A DNA stretch of 64,000 nt. Source: Lasiodiplodia sp. COLG20. Lineage: Eukaryota; Ascomycota; Dothideomycetes; Botryosphaeriales; Botryosphaeriaceae. This document shows, piece by piece, positions 54,541-64,000 of this stretch. The notes under the pieces were generated by a model. The model saw nothing but the letters and a program-made list of their open reading frames with translations. It had not been told where the DNA came from and ran no database searches. The stretch's first letter is position 1. Each line of letters starts with the position of its first letter. The DNA lies in NCBI GenBank assembly GCA_009801085.1, contig VNWV01000008.1, positions 2,294,001 to 2,358,000 of the forward strand, written 5' to 3'. Both the position numbers and the translations under genes were made by a program.

Positions 54541-56098
54541 AGGCCGGGTGACGGACGAACGCCAAACCAATGGCCGGAACCGGATTTCGGCTCAAGGCTG
54601 AAGAAGGAAATGGGTTGATCCTGTGCCCGTTCTAGCATGCCTTGTCTCTCGCTCTTAAGATCATGAAGCCGGTACGACTGCAAGATGACGCTCTGGTGTC
54701 GTTGCGAGGAAAGGGAGACTTGATGGCGTATATAGGTTGTTTTTTTGTGTGTGCTGCCCCTCTGCTATGGATTTCGTCATTTTTTATCGTCGTCAGAACA
54801 AGGCAGTGTTGAAGAAAAGGAACAGTGGACTCGAAAAGGTAAGCAGGAGAAAGCACTTGAAGCATTGACTAGAAAATACCCCCCGATACCAGCACCCCTC
54901 GTCATCCTGCAGTTTTGAGTTTCCGGATAGACCATTTGGGATGTAAAGGCGGGTTCGAGATGGGGAAAAAAGCGGAAAAGGGATCGCAAAAAGACGCAAG
55001 CATCGATTATTCTTTCTTTTCTTTTCGTAAAAGACGGCCGGTCAGGAAAACGGGCAGGTATGGATCTCGGGACACGCAAATGCCGGCAAAGGACTCTTCA
55101 AATGGATGTACATTGTTGTTTTTCTCACCGTTGCGCGTATCGTTTCCGGAACCGTGAACGGTGGGGCGGGTGGCGGGAGTGAGAGAGCAACATGAGTGAT
55201 GAGAGGCGGTACAACAAAGCAGCTTCTTGGCGGGGGGATGACCGTTAAAAGAGAGGGGTAAGTTCCGTGCAGACACGAGGATGTCCGGGTGCTAATCTCG
55301 GTGGCGAAACTATGTACCAGAGGTTGGATTTGCCGGTGGGAAAGCAACGGTAGTTCAATGCGGGGAGAGACTCCCGGCGGTGCTGAGTCAGCGAGTCGTA
55401 CGCATTCGGCCAATGACGCACGCGGCTCCCGCGCCGGCCAGACCCTGCAGGGGCGAAGCTTCTGCCCGACAAGCCTTGGTCTTTTGCACGGCCAACACGT
55501 TGACACCGCTTCCGCACCCGCACGTCGCGCTTCACTACTGGCGTCATCGGACCGTCTCAGCATGCTCTTCCTCTGCTCCAGAAGGATTTGTCCCGCGCAA
55601 GACACGAAAGTAAGCTAGCGGTAGGCGCACCAATAATTTGTCTGATGTAGATCGCCCGGTCGCCTCTCCGTCTCTGCTTAAGCATCCTTGGAGCGCACGA
55701 CACCGCCACGAGATGGGGGCCGCAAAACGGGCCAGTCAAGAGCCAGCACGCCCCGGCTAAGCCCCCAGTTATTTTCATCTCTGCGACGCTTTGGGTTTAA
55801 CCAATAGAGGCCATCGAGCTAGCTGTTGGCTGCTGTCGAGATTCGCCGTCTTTTTGGCGCCGGCTGCTTCCTTCTTAGCACCATGGCCGTGGATACGAGA
55901 CCGACTGCGCGGGTACCTCGCCAATCTCACCTCCGTCATCTTTCTCCCTCTTTCTAGTTGCCTGCCTTTTGTGGTGGAACCGTCCGGTTGCCTGCTCTTC
56001 TTTGTGTGTCCATCATCCACTCGCAGCATCGTTGCGTGGTCGCGTACTCCTTTTAATTGCTTTTTTCTCCGAGGCGCTTACGAGTGCTTTTGGTTGCG
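54541..56098. other. intergenic region, no gene seen
   Basis: This 1.6-kb gap contains the 3' untranslated region of the ceramide synthase gene and the leader of the Kelch gene. The frames are short or overlapping. I see no domain, RNA or repeat. Confidence 0.5.
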
Positions 56099-58168
56099 AT
56101 GCGCGGGTCGTGGAGGACACCGATATGGGTGTCAATGGTTGTGGGGCACGCATGCGCGCAACCAGTTGAGGGTAGCAGCAAGCTTGAGCGCCGCGGTGAT
56201 GGAGATCTATGCTACATCAATAACCAGAAGAGTGAGTATTTGCTCCTGTAGTTAGCAGGAGGCTCTGCTAACCAAGCACCGCAGTGGCCTTGATCGACGA
56301 CAAGCTATACTTCATGGGCGGCGATTATCACTTCGACGGTGACGCAAATGGCAAGACGTTTTCGAGCGACAGTTTATACTACTTCGACCTCAGCGGGAAT
56401 ACCGACCTCCAGGCCGAAAGCATAATATCATCAAGCTCTCTCAATAAGATATCCGTGCCCTTCGATACAACGTCAGGCCTCGAAAACCAAACCCACAACC
56501 AGGGCGGCGCTCTCTTCCAAACGCTCGACTCCTTTTACGTCTACGCAGGCCTGGGCGACACCTCCACGACCGAGAACAATGTCCTCGCCATGTACAACAC
56601 GACGAGCAATCAGTGGTCGAGCCACACCGTGTCCGGCGGCAACTACAACAAGCTCAACCGCCTCTTCCCCGGCGCCGCCAGCATTCCCAGCACCGGCCTG
56701 TCATTCTTCAGCGGTGGTGGCTCCTCAGGCGTCAGCCAGCCCGGCCAGCCTACCGGCATGCTGCGCTTCGACGCCTCGAACCCGGACGCCCTCACCTGGC
56801 GCAACGAAACGGCACAGAGCAGCTCGGGCGTGTCGGTGCCCGCGCGAGTCGGCGGCAACATGGTCTACGTGCCAATGGGCGAGCAGGGCGTGATACTGCT
56901 GTGGGGAGGGTACAACGGGACCGAGGTCAACTCGACGACGGGCGCCCCGGCTTTCACATACCAGCTCATCGACAACCAGAGGATCTATGTGTACGACATT
57001 GCTAGTGCGAGCTGGAATATCGTTTGGGCGCAGGGCGACTCCATTCCCGGACGGAGGTCGGAGACTTGCTCTGTGGTTTCCGCGGCGCCGGATTACTCGT
57101 CGTTCAACATCGCCATGTACGGCGGTTGGGATCTTTACGGCGGTGAGTTCTCGGGGGATTTGATTTTGAGAAGTTTAAGAATGCAATGCTAATGGCAATT
57201 TCCACAGACGAGGCATTCTCGGAGACGTGGGTACTCAGCGTCCCCAGCTTCCGGTGGATCAAGATGGACAGCTCGAACTACACCGGATCCAACACGGAGG
57301 CACTTTCGGGGAACAAGCGTGGCCGTCACCAGCACCACTGCGCGGTGCACAACGACTCGCAGATGATCGTGCTCGGCGGCCTCGTCAACGAGAACGGAAC
57401 CGACCAGCAGCACGTCTGCGACTCGCAGCTCCCGCCGCTCCGCATCCTGAACCTGGCCACCATGACCTGGCAGAAGAGCTTCGACGCTAGCGCCGAGTAC
57501 AGCGTCCCGGAGGACGTTTACGCCGTGATCGGTGGAGAGTGAGTTCCCAACCCTTTGTTTTCATCTTTTCTTGCAAAGATTCCAAATACTGACTTGACAA
57601 CCTCAACAGCGGCTCCGGCGGCGCCACCATCAAAGCCCCTGACGGCGGCTTCAACGACACGTCCGTCGCCAGCATATTCGCCACCACCGTCGCCCGCGCA
57701 GCCTCGACCGCCTCGTCCACCTCGACCGCAACTTCGACCGCCGGCTCCTCCTCGTCATCGTCCAGCGGCAGTTCCTCCAACACCGGCGCCATCGTCGGTG
57801 GCGTTGTCGGCGGCGTAGTAGGTCTCGCGCTCATTGTACTCATCGCCTGGCTCCTCCTCCGACGCAAGAAGAAACAGCAACACGCACCCGTGCCGCAGCA
57901 TGATACGAGTCCATTGGCTACCGGTGCTGGTGCTGCCGGTGCACACCAGGGCAGCGGCGAGTACCCGATGGGGGCGTACGGGAATGGTACGGCGGGAGCG
58001 TTGACGGAGCGGTACGGGGCGCCGGAGGCGGAGAAGAGGGCGGAGTTGGATCCGGGGACGGGCGTGTTCGAGGCCGAGGGGCAGGGGAGGGTGGTGGGCG
58101 AGATGGATGGGAGGATGGTGGCGGAGATGGAGGGGGATGGGCCGAAGGATGTGTATAGACGGACGTGA
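56099..58168 (+). CDS. Kelch-repeat single-pass membrane protein
   Basis: Four exons, 56099-56231, 56285-57142, 57208-57538 and 57610-58168, join in phase to give 626 residues. A signal peptide of about 20 residues (MRGSWRTPIWVSMVVGHACA) is followed by five to six Kelch-type blades: YFMGGDYHF, GGALFQTLDSFYVYAG, VYVPMGEQGVILLWGGY, NIAMYGGWDLYG, and MIVLGGLVNENG. A Ser-rich juxtamembrane stretch precedes the membrane helix at about 500-523 (GGVVGGVVGLALIVLIAWLLL) and a basic stop-transfer KKKK-type cluster. The cytosolic tail of about 100 residues is Gly-rich and acidic. It looks like a surface protein with an extracellular beta-propeller. The partner is unknown. Confidence 0.88.
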
Positions 58169-58871
58169 AACATGGATGAATGATGAGCGGAGGGGAGGTG
58201 CAGCAGGAGGTGGTCTTGTTTAGATACCCTGGGATTCTCTGTGGTTATTATATATTAAGATGGTAATGTATATACTATATGATTATGAAAAGCACCGCGT
58301 TGTTGGGCCTGATGAGCTCGCTTTCGTCGTTTTACGTTCTTGAGTGGCTGGCTGAGGCTGGTGGTTTGCAATGGTGGTGAATTCTGGAGACAAAAGACCT
58401 CTAAGGAGGCTGGTGTTGTGTACGGTACGAGATTGGTCCGTTTGGGATTAAAACAGAGCATGAGCATCCACCTAGACATGTATGCTAAGCAACTACGAAC
58501 GAAAGCACATAGGAAATAGCCTCAACAACCTCGACTTTCCTGCGCCACTGAGCGAACCATCCTCGTGGACAGGCGTTAGTGGGCAACACGGAATTGTCTG
58601 CAGGGAACCGCAATATGCAGAATATCGAAAATGAAGATCACGCTACTCTTTCAGCTGCCTGAAACTGCCCCGCCTGAAAATGCTGCATAATTCGCTCACG
58701 AGGCTGATTTTCCCGTGCAGACAGACCATGCATGTCAGCAACTAAGCAGAGACAACAAGGCTGATTTTGTAGGGCTATTTAACAGATGCAGGGCAAGACT
58801 ACATAACTAACAATACCCCAAGTCTCCCTCCGCAGTGCCGCGATAAAATATCATTCATTTAGCGAAAGTAG
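58169..58871. other. intergenic region, no gene seen
   Basis: This gap is AT-rich in its left part, with TATATATTA-like runs near 58240-58275. No gene, RNA or repeat is visible. Confidence 0.5.
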
Positions 58872-60874
58872 ATGGATTCGACTACAGTCACCGCGGACTC
58901 CATACAAGGGTGCTTACCGCGTATGGTTACCGGACCTTACACAGTACCACGATCTACAGCTCTCCCTAGCCTTGCAAAGAGAATAATACGACGATGTACA
59001 GCTCCGACTAAGCAGGTTTACCATGACTCGTTTGGTGAGCAACTCCCGGACTTAAAGAATCAAATGCGGTGGGATCTTACTGGGAGAGCTTTGCAAGAAT
59101 GGAACGAAACACTTTCCCCACGACTCCAGGATATCATGCAAATCAAGGCAAAGGAAATATTCAAGGGTGAAAATAACGCTGATTGCCTTATAATCCGTCA
59201 ATGCTACATGCTTGGCCGCGATAAATCATCTACACATCCGACAATCGTCTTTTCCAGCGACGGGAAGAACGCTAAGCGGATTTTGAAAAGAACGTTGAAG
59301 GCTATACAACAAGACGATGCCATTCTAGGCAGCGGCTTCGAATTATGTGCAGTTCTACTGCTTGACCTAGAAGCCAAGGACAACTCGATGCGCCGTCCTG
59401 CAGAAACACCATCATGGGCCACAGGAAAGAATATTTGTCGATTCGAGCTACAATGCGTACGTATATACTTCCCTGGACTGTTCGTACTTCTAATTCTAAA
59501 TTTGGGAATGTGCTGCGCGTATGGCATGGAAGGTCCAAAAAGCAGATATTGACATCGAACCGCTCGTACAGCTTCTCACGCTGGCAAACAATTTACCTGA
59601 GGACTCAAGACGTACAGTGGAGTCACACGCTATTCAGGGAAATGCCGCAGGCAACGGGCAGGCTTCCTCATTGCCACCACAAAGCAATGTCAATAGGAGG
59701 AAGAGAGATGGGAACAACCAACAGGCTGATTTGACCGGCCAAGATTTTCAGCAAGAAAATACTCACAGTAACGCTGGGACCTCTACTGCATCGCATAAAG
59801 ATCCAGGCGAATCAGCCACTGTCAAAAGCCAAGGACGGGACAACGAACAAGGAAAGCAGAACAAGTTTCTCCTATCCTACATTCCCGACAAAACCCCACA
59901 ATCGCTAGACCAAGACCTTGTCGAGCCTGGAACGGTAGTCAAAGATACTACATTGATCCGTACTATCCGCCAAAGATACATGGAGCATCGCCCATGGTAT
60001 TGCAGAATGTTTAGCCTTCAGGGGTTTAATAACCTGACAATCGCCAAAGTAGGTGCCCTGAGGTAGACCCCCGTGAATTCTCATTGACAAGCTTACGTAA
60101 AAATAGTTCCGCCTCTATCATCACAAAACTTCAGGCAAGGATGTGCTGAAGCCTGTTCGTTGCCATACTTGGAGCCTGCCAGATGACACAAAGGAATGGG
60201 ATTTTGACAATAAGGGCGCTAATGATAGTACTTTATCGGCTTACATGTCTGGACTTTGGGCTGGATCGCTTTCTTGCAAGTGTGGTGGTCAGAATGACTC
60301 GAGCCTCCAAGGTTCACCAAAACGCAGTTTCATGGGCTCACTGGTGCCGCTGCCAATCACATGGGACAACAATGTGAGAGATTTTCTGCCCCCATCAGTA
60401 CGGTTGGAATTCCCATGGTCCTGGGTTGCGATAGCGAAAACCATCAGAATCCACGCGCGAAAGCCTACAAAAGAAGATCGACATGACGCGGAACAATACA
60501 GAGAATTACTCAAAAACGTCGCCATCGATATCTCTTGCGACTGCGATAGCTACTACGTTTTTCACAGCTTGCCAAAGAAGCGCAACACAAAGCTTGAACG
60601 CGCTCGAGGAAGCCGGGACGCACCGTTTGGTTGGGCTCTCTGGGTTGAAGAGGACTTTTTTATTCCCTGGTATTTTCTTGCTCTTATCAATCTCGTTACA
60701 ATCGGCAGTTTCACTTTTGGTTTTGTATTTGCCATTCTTCATGGCAACCAAGCAGGCGGCTGGGCAATTGCGAGTTTTATTCTGTCTGCTGTGACTTTTG
60801 TATTCACGCAGTGGGTCGCGAAGGCTAAGGCTTCAAAGCGTCCTGTGGTTACGAAGGGCTTAAAACGCGAGTAA
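58872..60874 (+). CDS. two-helix fungal membrane protein, unknown function
   Basis: Three exons, 58872-59456, 59533-60048 and 60107-60874, give 622 residues. The N-terminal half is soluble (residues about 1-200 with DCLIIRQCYMLGRD). The middle is a disordered Gln- and Asn-rich linker. A conserved core begins at RTIRQRYMEHRPWYCRMFSLQGF and continues as KFRLYHH after the second intron. The C-terminus carries two hydrophobic helices (WYFLALINLVTIGSFTFGFVFAI and GGWAIASFILSAVTFVF). This arrangement occurs in an unnamed fungal family of soluble head plus two C-terminal helices. I know of no function. The acceptor at 59532 (GGAAG before GTC CAA) was chosen because it keeps the frame; the ATG six codons earlier is in the intron. 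Confidence 0.75.
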
Positions 60875-61177
60875 AGGTTCAATTGGAAAAGAGCCATGAG
60901 GAGTATCACTGTTCTCAAATGCATACTTATTCACCTCTTCAACATTGTTTAATGACCTGTTCATGGCTCTTTTTCACGGAAAGTATCTCCAAGAGTGGAG
61001 TGCCTATGATGGAAGTGGAAGTCCTTAGGTGTGCATTTATGTCGTCTACCCATGATATCGTTAAATGTCTTCATAGTCCAAATGCCATCTTCCGCTCTTC
61101 GCGTCGTGGTAAGATGCTGAAGTCTATCGTGTAGCTTCCATCTCTAATCTACGCGCACCGCACAGCACTTCATCTCT
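60875..61177. other. intergenic region between convergent genes
   Basis: The two-helix protein gene and the HAD gene converge in this 303-bp gap. No gene is visible. Confidence 0.5.
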
Positions 61178-61973
61178 CTACGACGACTCAACGACCTTCA
61201 GGGCCTCGTCGAACTGGTTCCAGTGGTACATGATGTAGAGAGCACCGCACTCCTCCTTGAGCATCTTGGCGATCCTCTCCTGCTCCTCGCCCTCCTCGTA
61301 GGGGCCGACGTAGCCGATGAGGGGGATGCCAGCGTTCTTGGCAGCCGTGGCGCCGCTCCTGCTGTCCTCGATGGCGACGCACTCCTTGGGGTCGACGCCG
61401 ATGGTCTTGCAGGCGTGGAAGTAGATGGCCGGGTCGGGCTTGGACGTGGGCTTGGGCAGCGACGAGGCAGCGCTGAAGACGTGGCCCTCGGGGAAGTAGT
61501 GGTCGATCTTGACCTTGCGCAGCGACGCCTCGACGCGGGACAAGGCCGACGACGACACGACGGCCAGGCCGTACTTCTTCTCGGCCGCCAGCTTCTCCAG
61601 CGTCTCCGGGGCGCCGGGGCACGGCTGAGCCTTGGCCTCCAGCTTCTCGATGACCTTGCCCAGCTCACGCTCGACGTAGGCGTCGAACTCTTCCGGAGCC
61701 AGCTCGAAGTTGTATTTCTTGGTGAGCGAGACCATCATGCCACGGAAGTTCTGGCCGACGAAGTCCTTCAGGAGCGAGGGGCCGGTGTAGCGGTCGGAGA
61801 CGCCCTTCTTCTCGAGGATCTCATTGGCGAGTTCTGCGCAGGCCTCGAAGGCCAGCTCCTCGGACAGGACGAGGGTGTTGTCGCAGTCGAAGAGAATCTC
61901 CTTGATCTGGAACGCGTGAGGATCGTGTCAGCAGAGGCCGCGAGTCAGCGTGGGGAAGCCGTACCTTGGGCAT
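61178..61973 (-). CDS. HAD-superfamily phosphatase or phosphoglucomutase-like hydrolase
   Basis: Two exons, 61973-61965 (only nine bases, encoding MPK) and 61906-61178, give 245 residues. The HAD fold is clear: motif I DCDNTL with Asp10 and Asp12, the Ser/Thr motif II near AVVSSS, the motif III Lys region KPDPAIYFHA, and motif IV IEDSRSG. A helical cap of about 90 residues (LANEILEKKGVSDRYTG...) places it in the C1-cap group, with beta-phosphoglucomutase and related phosphatases. The substrate cannot be told from sequence. The MPK start is on an intron-separated mini-exon; without it the protein would start in the middle of strand 1, so I accept the splice. Confidence 0.88.
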
Positions 61974-64000
61974 TTTGGCGGGCTCGAGGATTTTGGCGCG
62001 GAGAGGAATGTTGGCGGTTGTTGGAGAGAGAGGAAAGGTGAGGTTGGCAGAGGAGCGGGGCAGCTGCAGCAGGTAAACAATTTGTACGGGCAGCAGCAGT
62101 GACGCAAGCGGGGAAGCAAAGTGGCCTGAGCTGAAGCCGCAGATGAGCCGAGCGTGGGGCGCGGAAGGACCTTGGAAGAGCGAGGAAAGAACGGAGCAAC
62201 GAGAGGTGAGAGAGTGCAGGAGACAGCGGTCAGCGGTCAGGGGGCGAGCGGGCCAGCGCTAGAGGGGTGCCGTGGCCGCACGCTACGGCAGCTGCAACCC
62301 TCAACGCTCGCCCAGCTGCGGAACCCAGCAACGCGGGGTCGGGCACTAGCAGCGATCTACCAGAGCCTGTCTCGACACCCTCCGTTTCACTCTGCTTCCT
62401 CAACATTTTCGTCCCCTTACCGAGATGCCGCCAATAGCTGGAGCGGCTCCGGTCGTACTGCGGTCATCCACCCACCCATCCACAACCCCCTTGGCGCGGC
62501 GCTTGCACGGCTCAAGGGAGCCAATCTTCGTGCCTTCGCCCGAAAGTGTGTCGGACCGCCAGACCGCACCTCCAATGAACGCCGACTTACTGCATGCTAG
62601 CGCCCCCTCCGCATTCCGCCGGCCGCTTGTGACGTAGCTCAAGCCCAATCATCTCGCCGCTTTCCTCGCTAGGATGAATGTCTTGAGAGTGTACCGCATC
62701 AGGCATCCTGTGTATATATCTGTGATACAAATGGTTATGCAAGGCTGACGTTGCGACTCTCATCACGCGTGTGCCTGCAGCTCCTCACCGTATCTGCCCG
62801 TGGTTGACAGGGTGGTCCCTCGTCCAGACCACCTAGCGGGTCACCTCGGATGGGACCTGCGCGACATTGCGGCGAGCCAAGTGTAACGTTGCACGCTTCC
62901 TTCCCTCGACTAACCGCGCGGGTTGCCTTCCGACATCCAATAGAAAAATCAGGTCGACAGCTGTGTAACTGGGCTTGATATGGGTCGGGGTTCTATTCTG
63001 TCCGCTCGAAGTAGCCAGAACCAAAGTCAAATTCTTACTGTGAGTTTGTTGAAATGCGCTAGACATGCTTTTCATCTCATGTCCGGGACCGGTACCTTTA
63101 CAGCCAGTCATTTGATGTTGCTTTGGATGACTGATCATTAGCGCAGCATTCCCACGCTTCTACTCGCATTTTTATTTTTAAGTGTAATCCTGTCAAGCAC
63201 TGTAGTGCTTCATATTCACGTCTGGCATATATACTTACTCTTGTACACACTTGCGCTCTTAACTTCTAGCATCGCACATGCTTGCACAAATTGTGTATCT
63301 TGCGCCTGTTTAGAGAAGTTCCATAGCAACACCAGCGCTTTTCTTCTTCTGCTTTCCATATTCACAGGTCAGAGGTAGACCTTCACGAGCTAGCCACCTA
63401 CCGACGAGTCATGTTAGTTTCCGCTTCGACAATCAGTCCAGCCAGTGCAGACTGAGAACCGCAGCTCAGGGCAGACCAATGCCTCGACCGTGATAGACCA
63501 GACAGCCCCGTCAATTCTGCACCGCCTGCGCAATCTCACAACTGCCATATCTCTCATGCCACTCTCCCCTAAAAGCAAGCTCCGAGCCGGCGGGCACCAA
63601 GCACCGACACGCCGATCGTGGATAAAGCAACCCCTGCAAACGGCAAGGATTTGGCGAAGCGCTTGCCGAAAAAGGCAATTCTGTGCCACTAAACCCACCA
63701 GCTCCAAACTCCGTGTCGCCGATAGTCATGCTCTCCAAGAGACTCGTAGGCAGATTGCAGGCACAGCTCCTTCTCGTAGATAACAAAGCGTCTTGGCTTA
63801 CTTCTTGTTGTCGTTGCTATCTCTAATCCCATGTCTAGGGGAGCGGAGATGGGTTTGTGGATGGGGGTAGGCATTGCACTAGCGAAATGCCGATGGCCGA
63901 CACAACTCCAAAAAGGAGTGCTTTTCTTGGCCTTGAATTGAATTGGCGGCGATACCTTGATAGACACAGCCTCAGACAATCTCTGCATTTATCTGACTTC
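61974..64000. other. right-end region without a supported gene
   Basis: This 2-kb stretch is GC-rich at its left end (HAD promoter) and AT-richer further right. Several ATG frames of 60-150 codons exist on both strands (for example 62154-62600, 62833-63138, 63689-63988), but none has a domain, a coherent composition or splice partners that I can support. A gene entering from the right cannot be excluded. Confidence 0.45.

Noticed and set aside
63689..63988. 99-codon minus-strand ORF at the right edge
   Set aside because: No domain and no splice support; it could belong to a gene outside the window, but I cannot show this.

Overview
The window is nuclear DNA from a filamentous ascomycete (Pezizomycotina). 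The clearest marker is a HEX1 gene, the Woronin-body core protein that only this group has. Short introns of about 45-80 bp with GTAAGT-type donors, a Zn2Cys6 regulator, a PTH11/rhodopsin-like membrane protein, an ERMES Mdm34 and a DUF6594 protein fit the same picture. Dothideomycetes is my guess for the class, but the sequence alone does not prove it. I rebuilt most gene models by joining exons at splice sites whose phases agree. Start codons are the least certain part.

Layout. 0.6-7.3 kb: a cytochrome P450, a seven-helix rhodopsin-like membrane protein and a Zn2Cys6 transcription factor, a possible edge of a specialised-metabolism cluster. 8-12.4 kb: a small Ser-rich protein, a secreted lipase and a six-helix membrane protein. 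13.8-18.0 kb: a 1,385-residue disordered Ser/Pro-rich protein. 19.2-20.4 kb: epoxide hydrolase. 22.1-23.8 kb: HEX1 with a long upstream reading frame. 25.2-30.8 kb: a 2-oxoglutarate/Fe(II) oxygenase, two small proteins that look like diverged paralogues (one with ten 18-bp repeats), and a BTB-domain protein. 31.3-38.3 kb: GH17 glucanase, Pdx2 (vitamin B6 synthesis), nuclear cap-binding subunit 2 and the Nup82 nucleoporin. 39.2-42.9 kb: a GPI-anchored BIM1/X325-type copper protein and an SRR1-domain protein. 43.3-48.6 kb: a DUF6594 membrane protein, one or two small spliced genes and a tail-anchored caspase-like protease. 50.0-62.0 kb: Mdm34, ceramide synthase, a Kelch-repeat membrane protein, an unknown two-helix membrane protein and a HAD phosphatase. 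The last 2 kb hold no gene I can support.

How the genes fit together. Most are unrelated housekeeping genes: RNA cap binding and nuclear pore share a head-to-head promoter, and B6 synthesis, the ER-mitochondria tether and sphingolipid synthesis are each single genes. The parts that look accessory are the P450/receptor/regulator trio at the left and the 43-49 kb stretch with the caspase-like protein. I did not find a complete new multi-gene system. The best leads are the tail-anchored caspase-like protein, the HEX1 upstream frame that has no in-frame ATG, and the small spliced genes near 45 kb.
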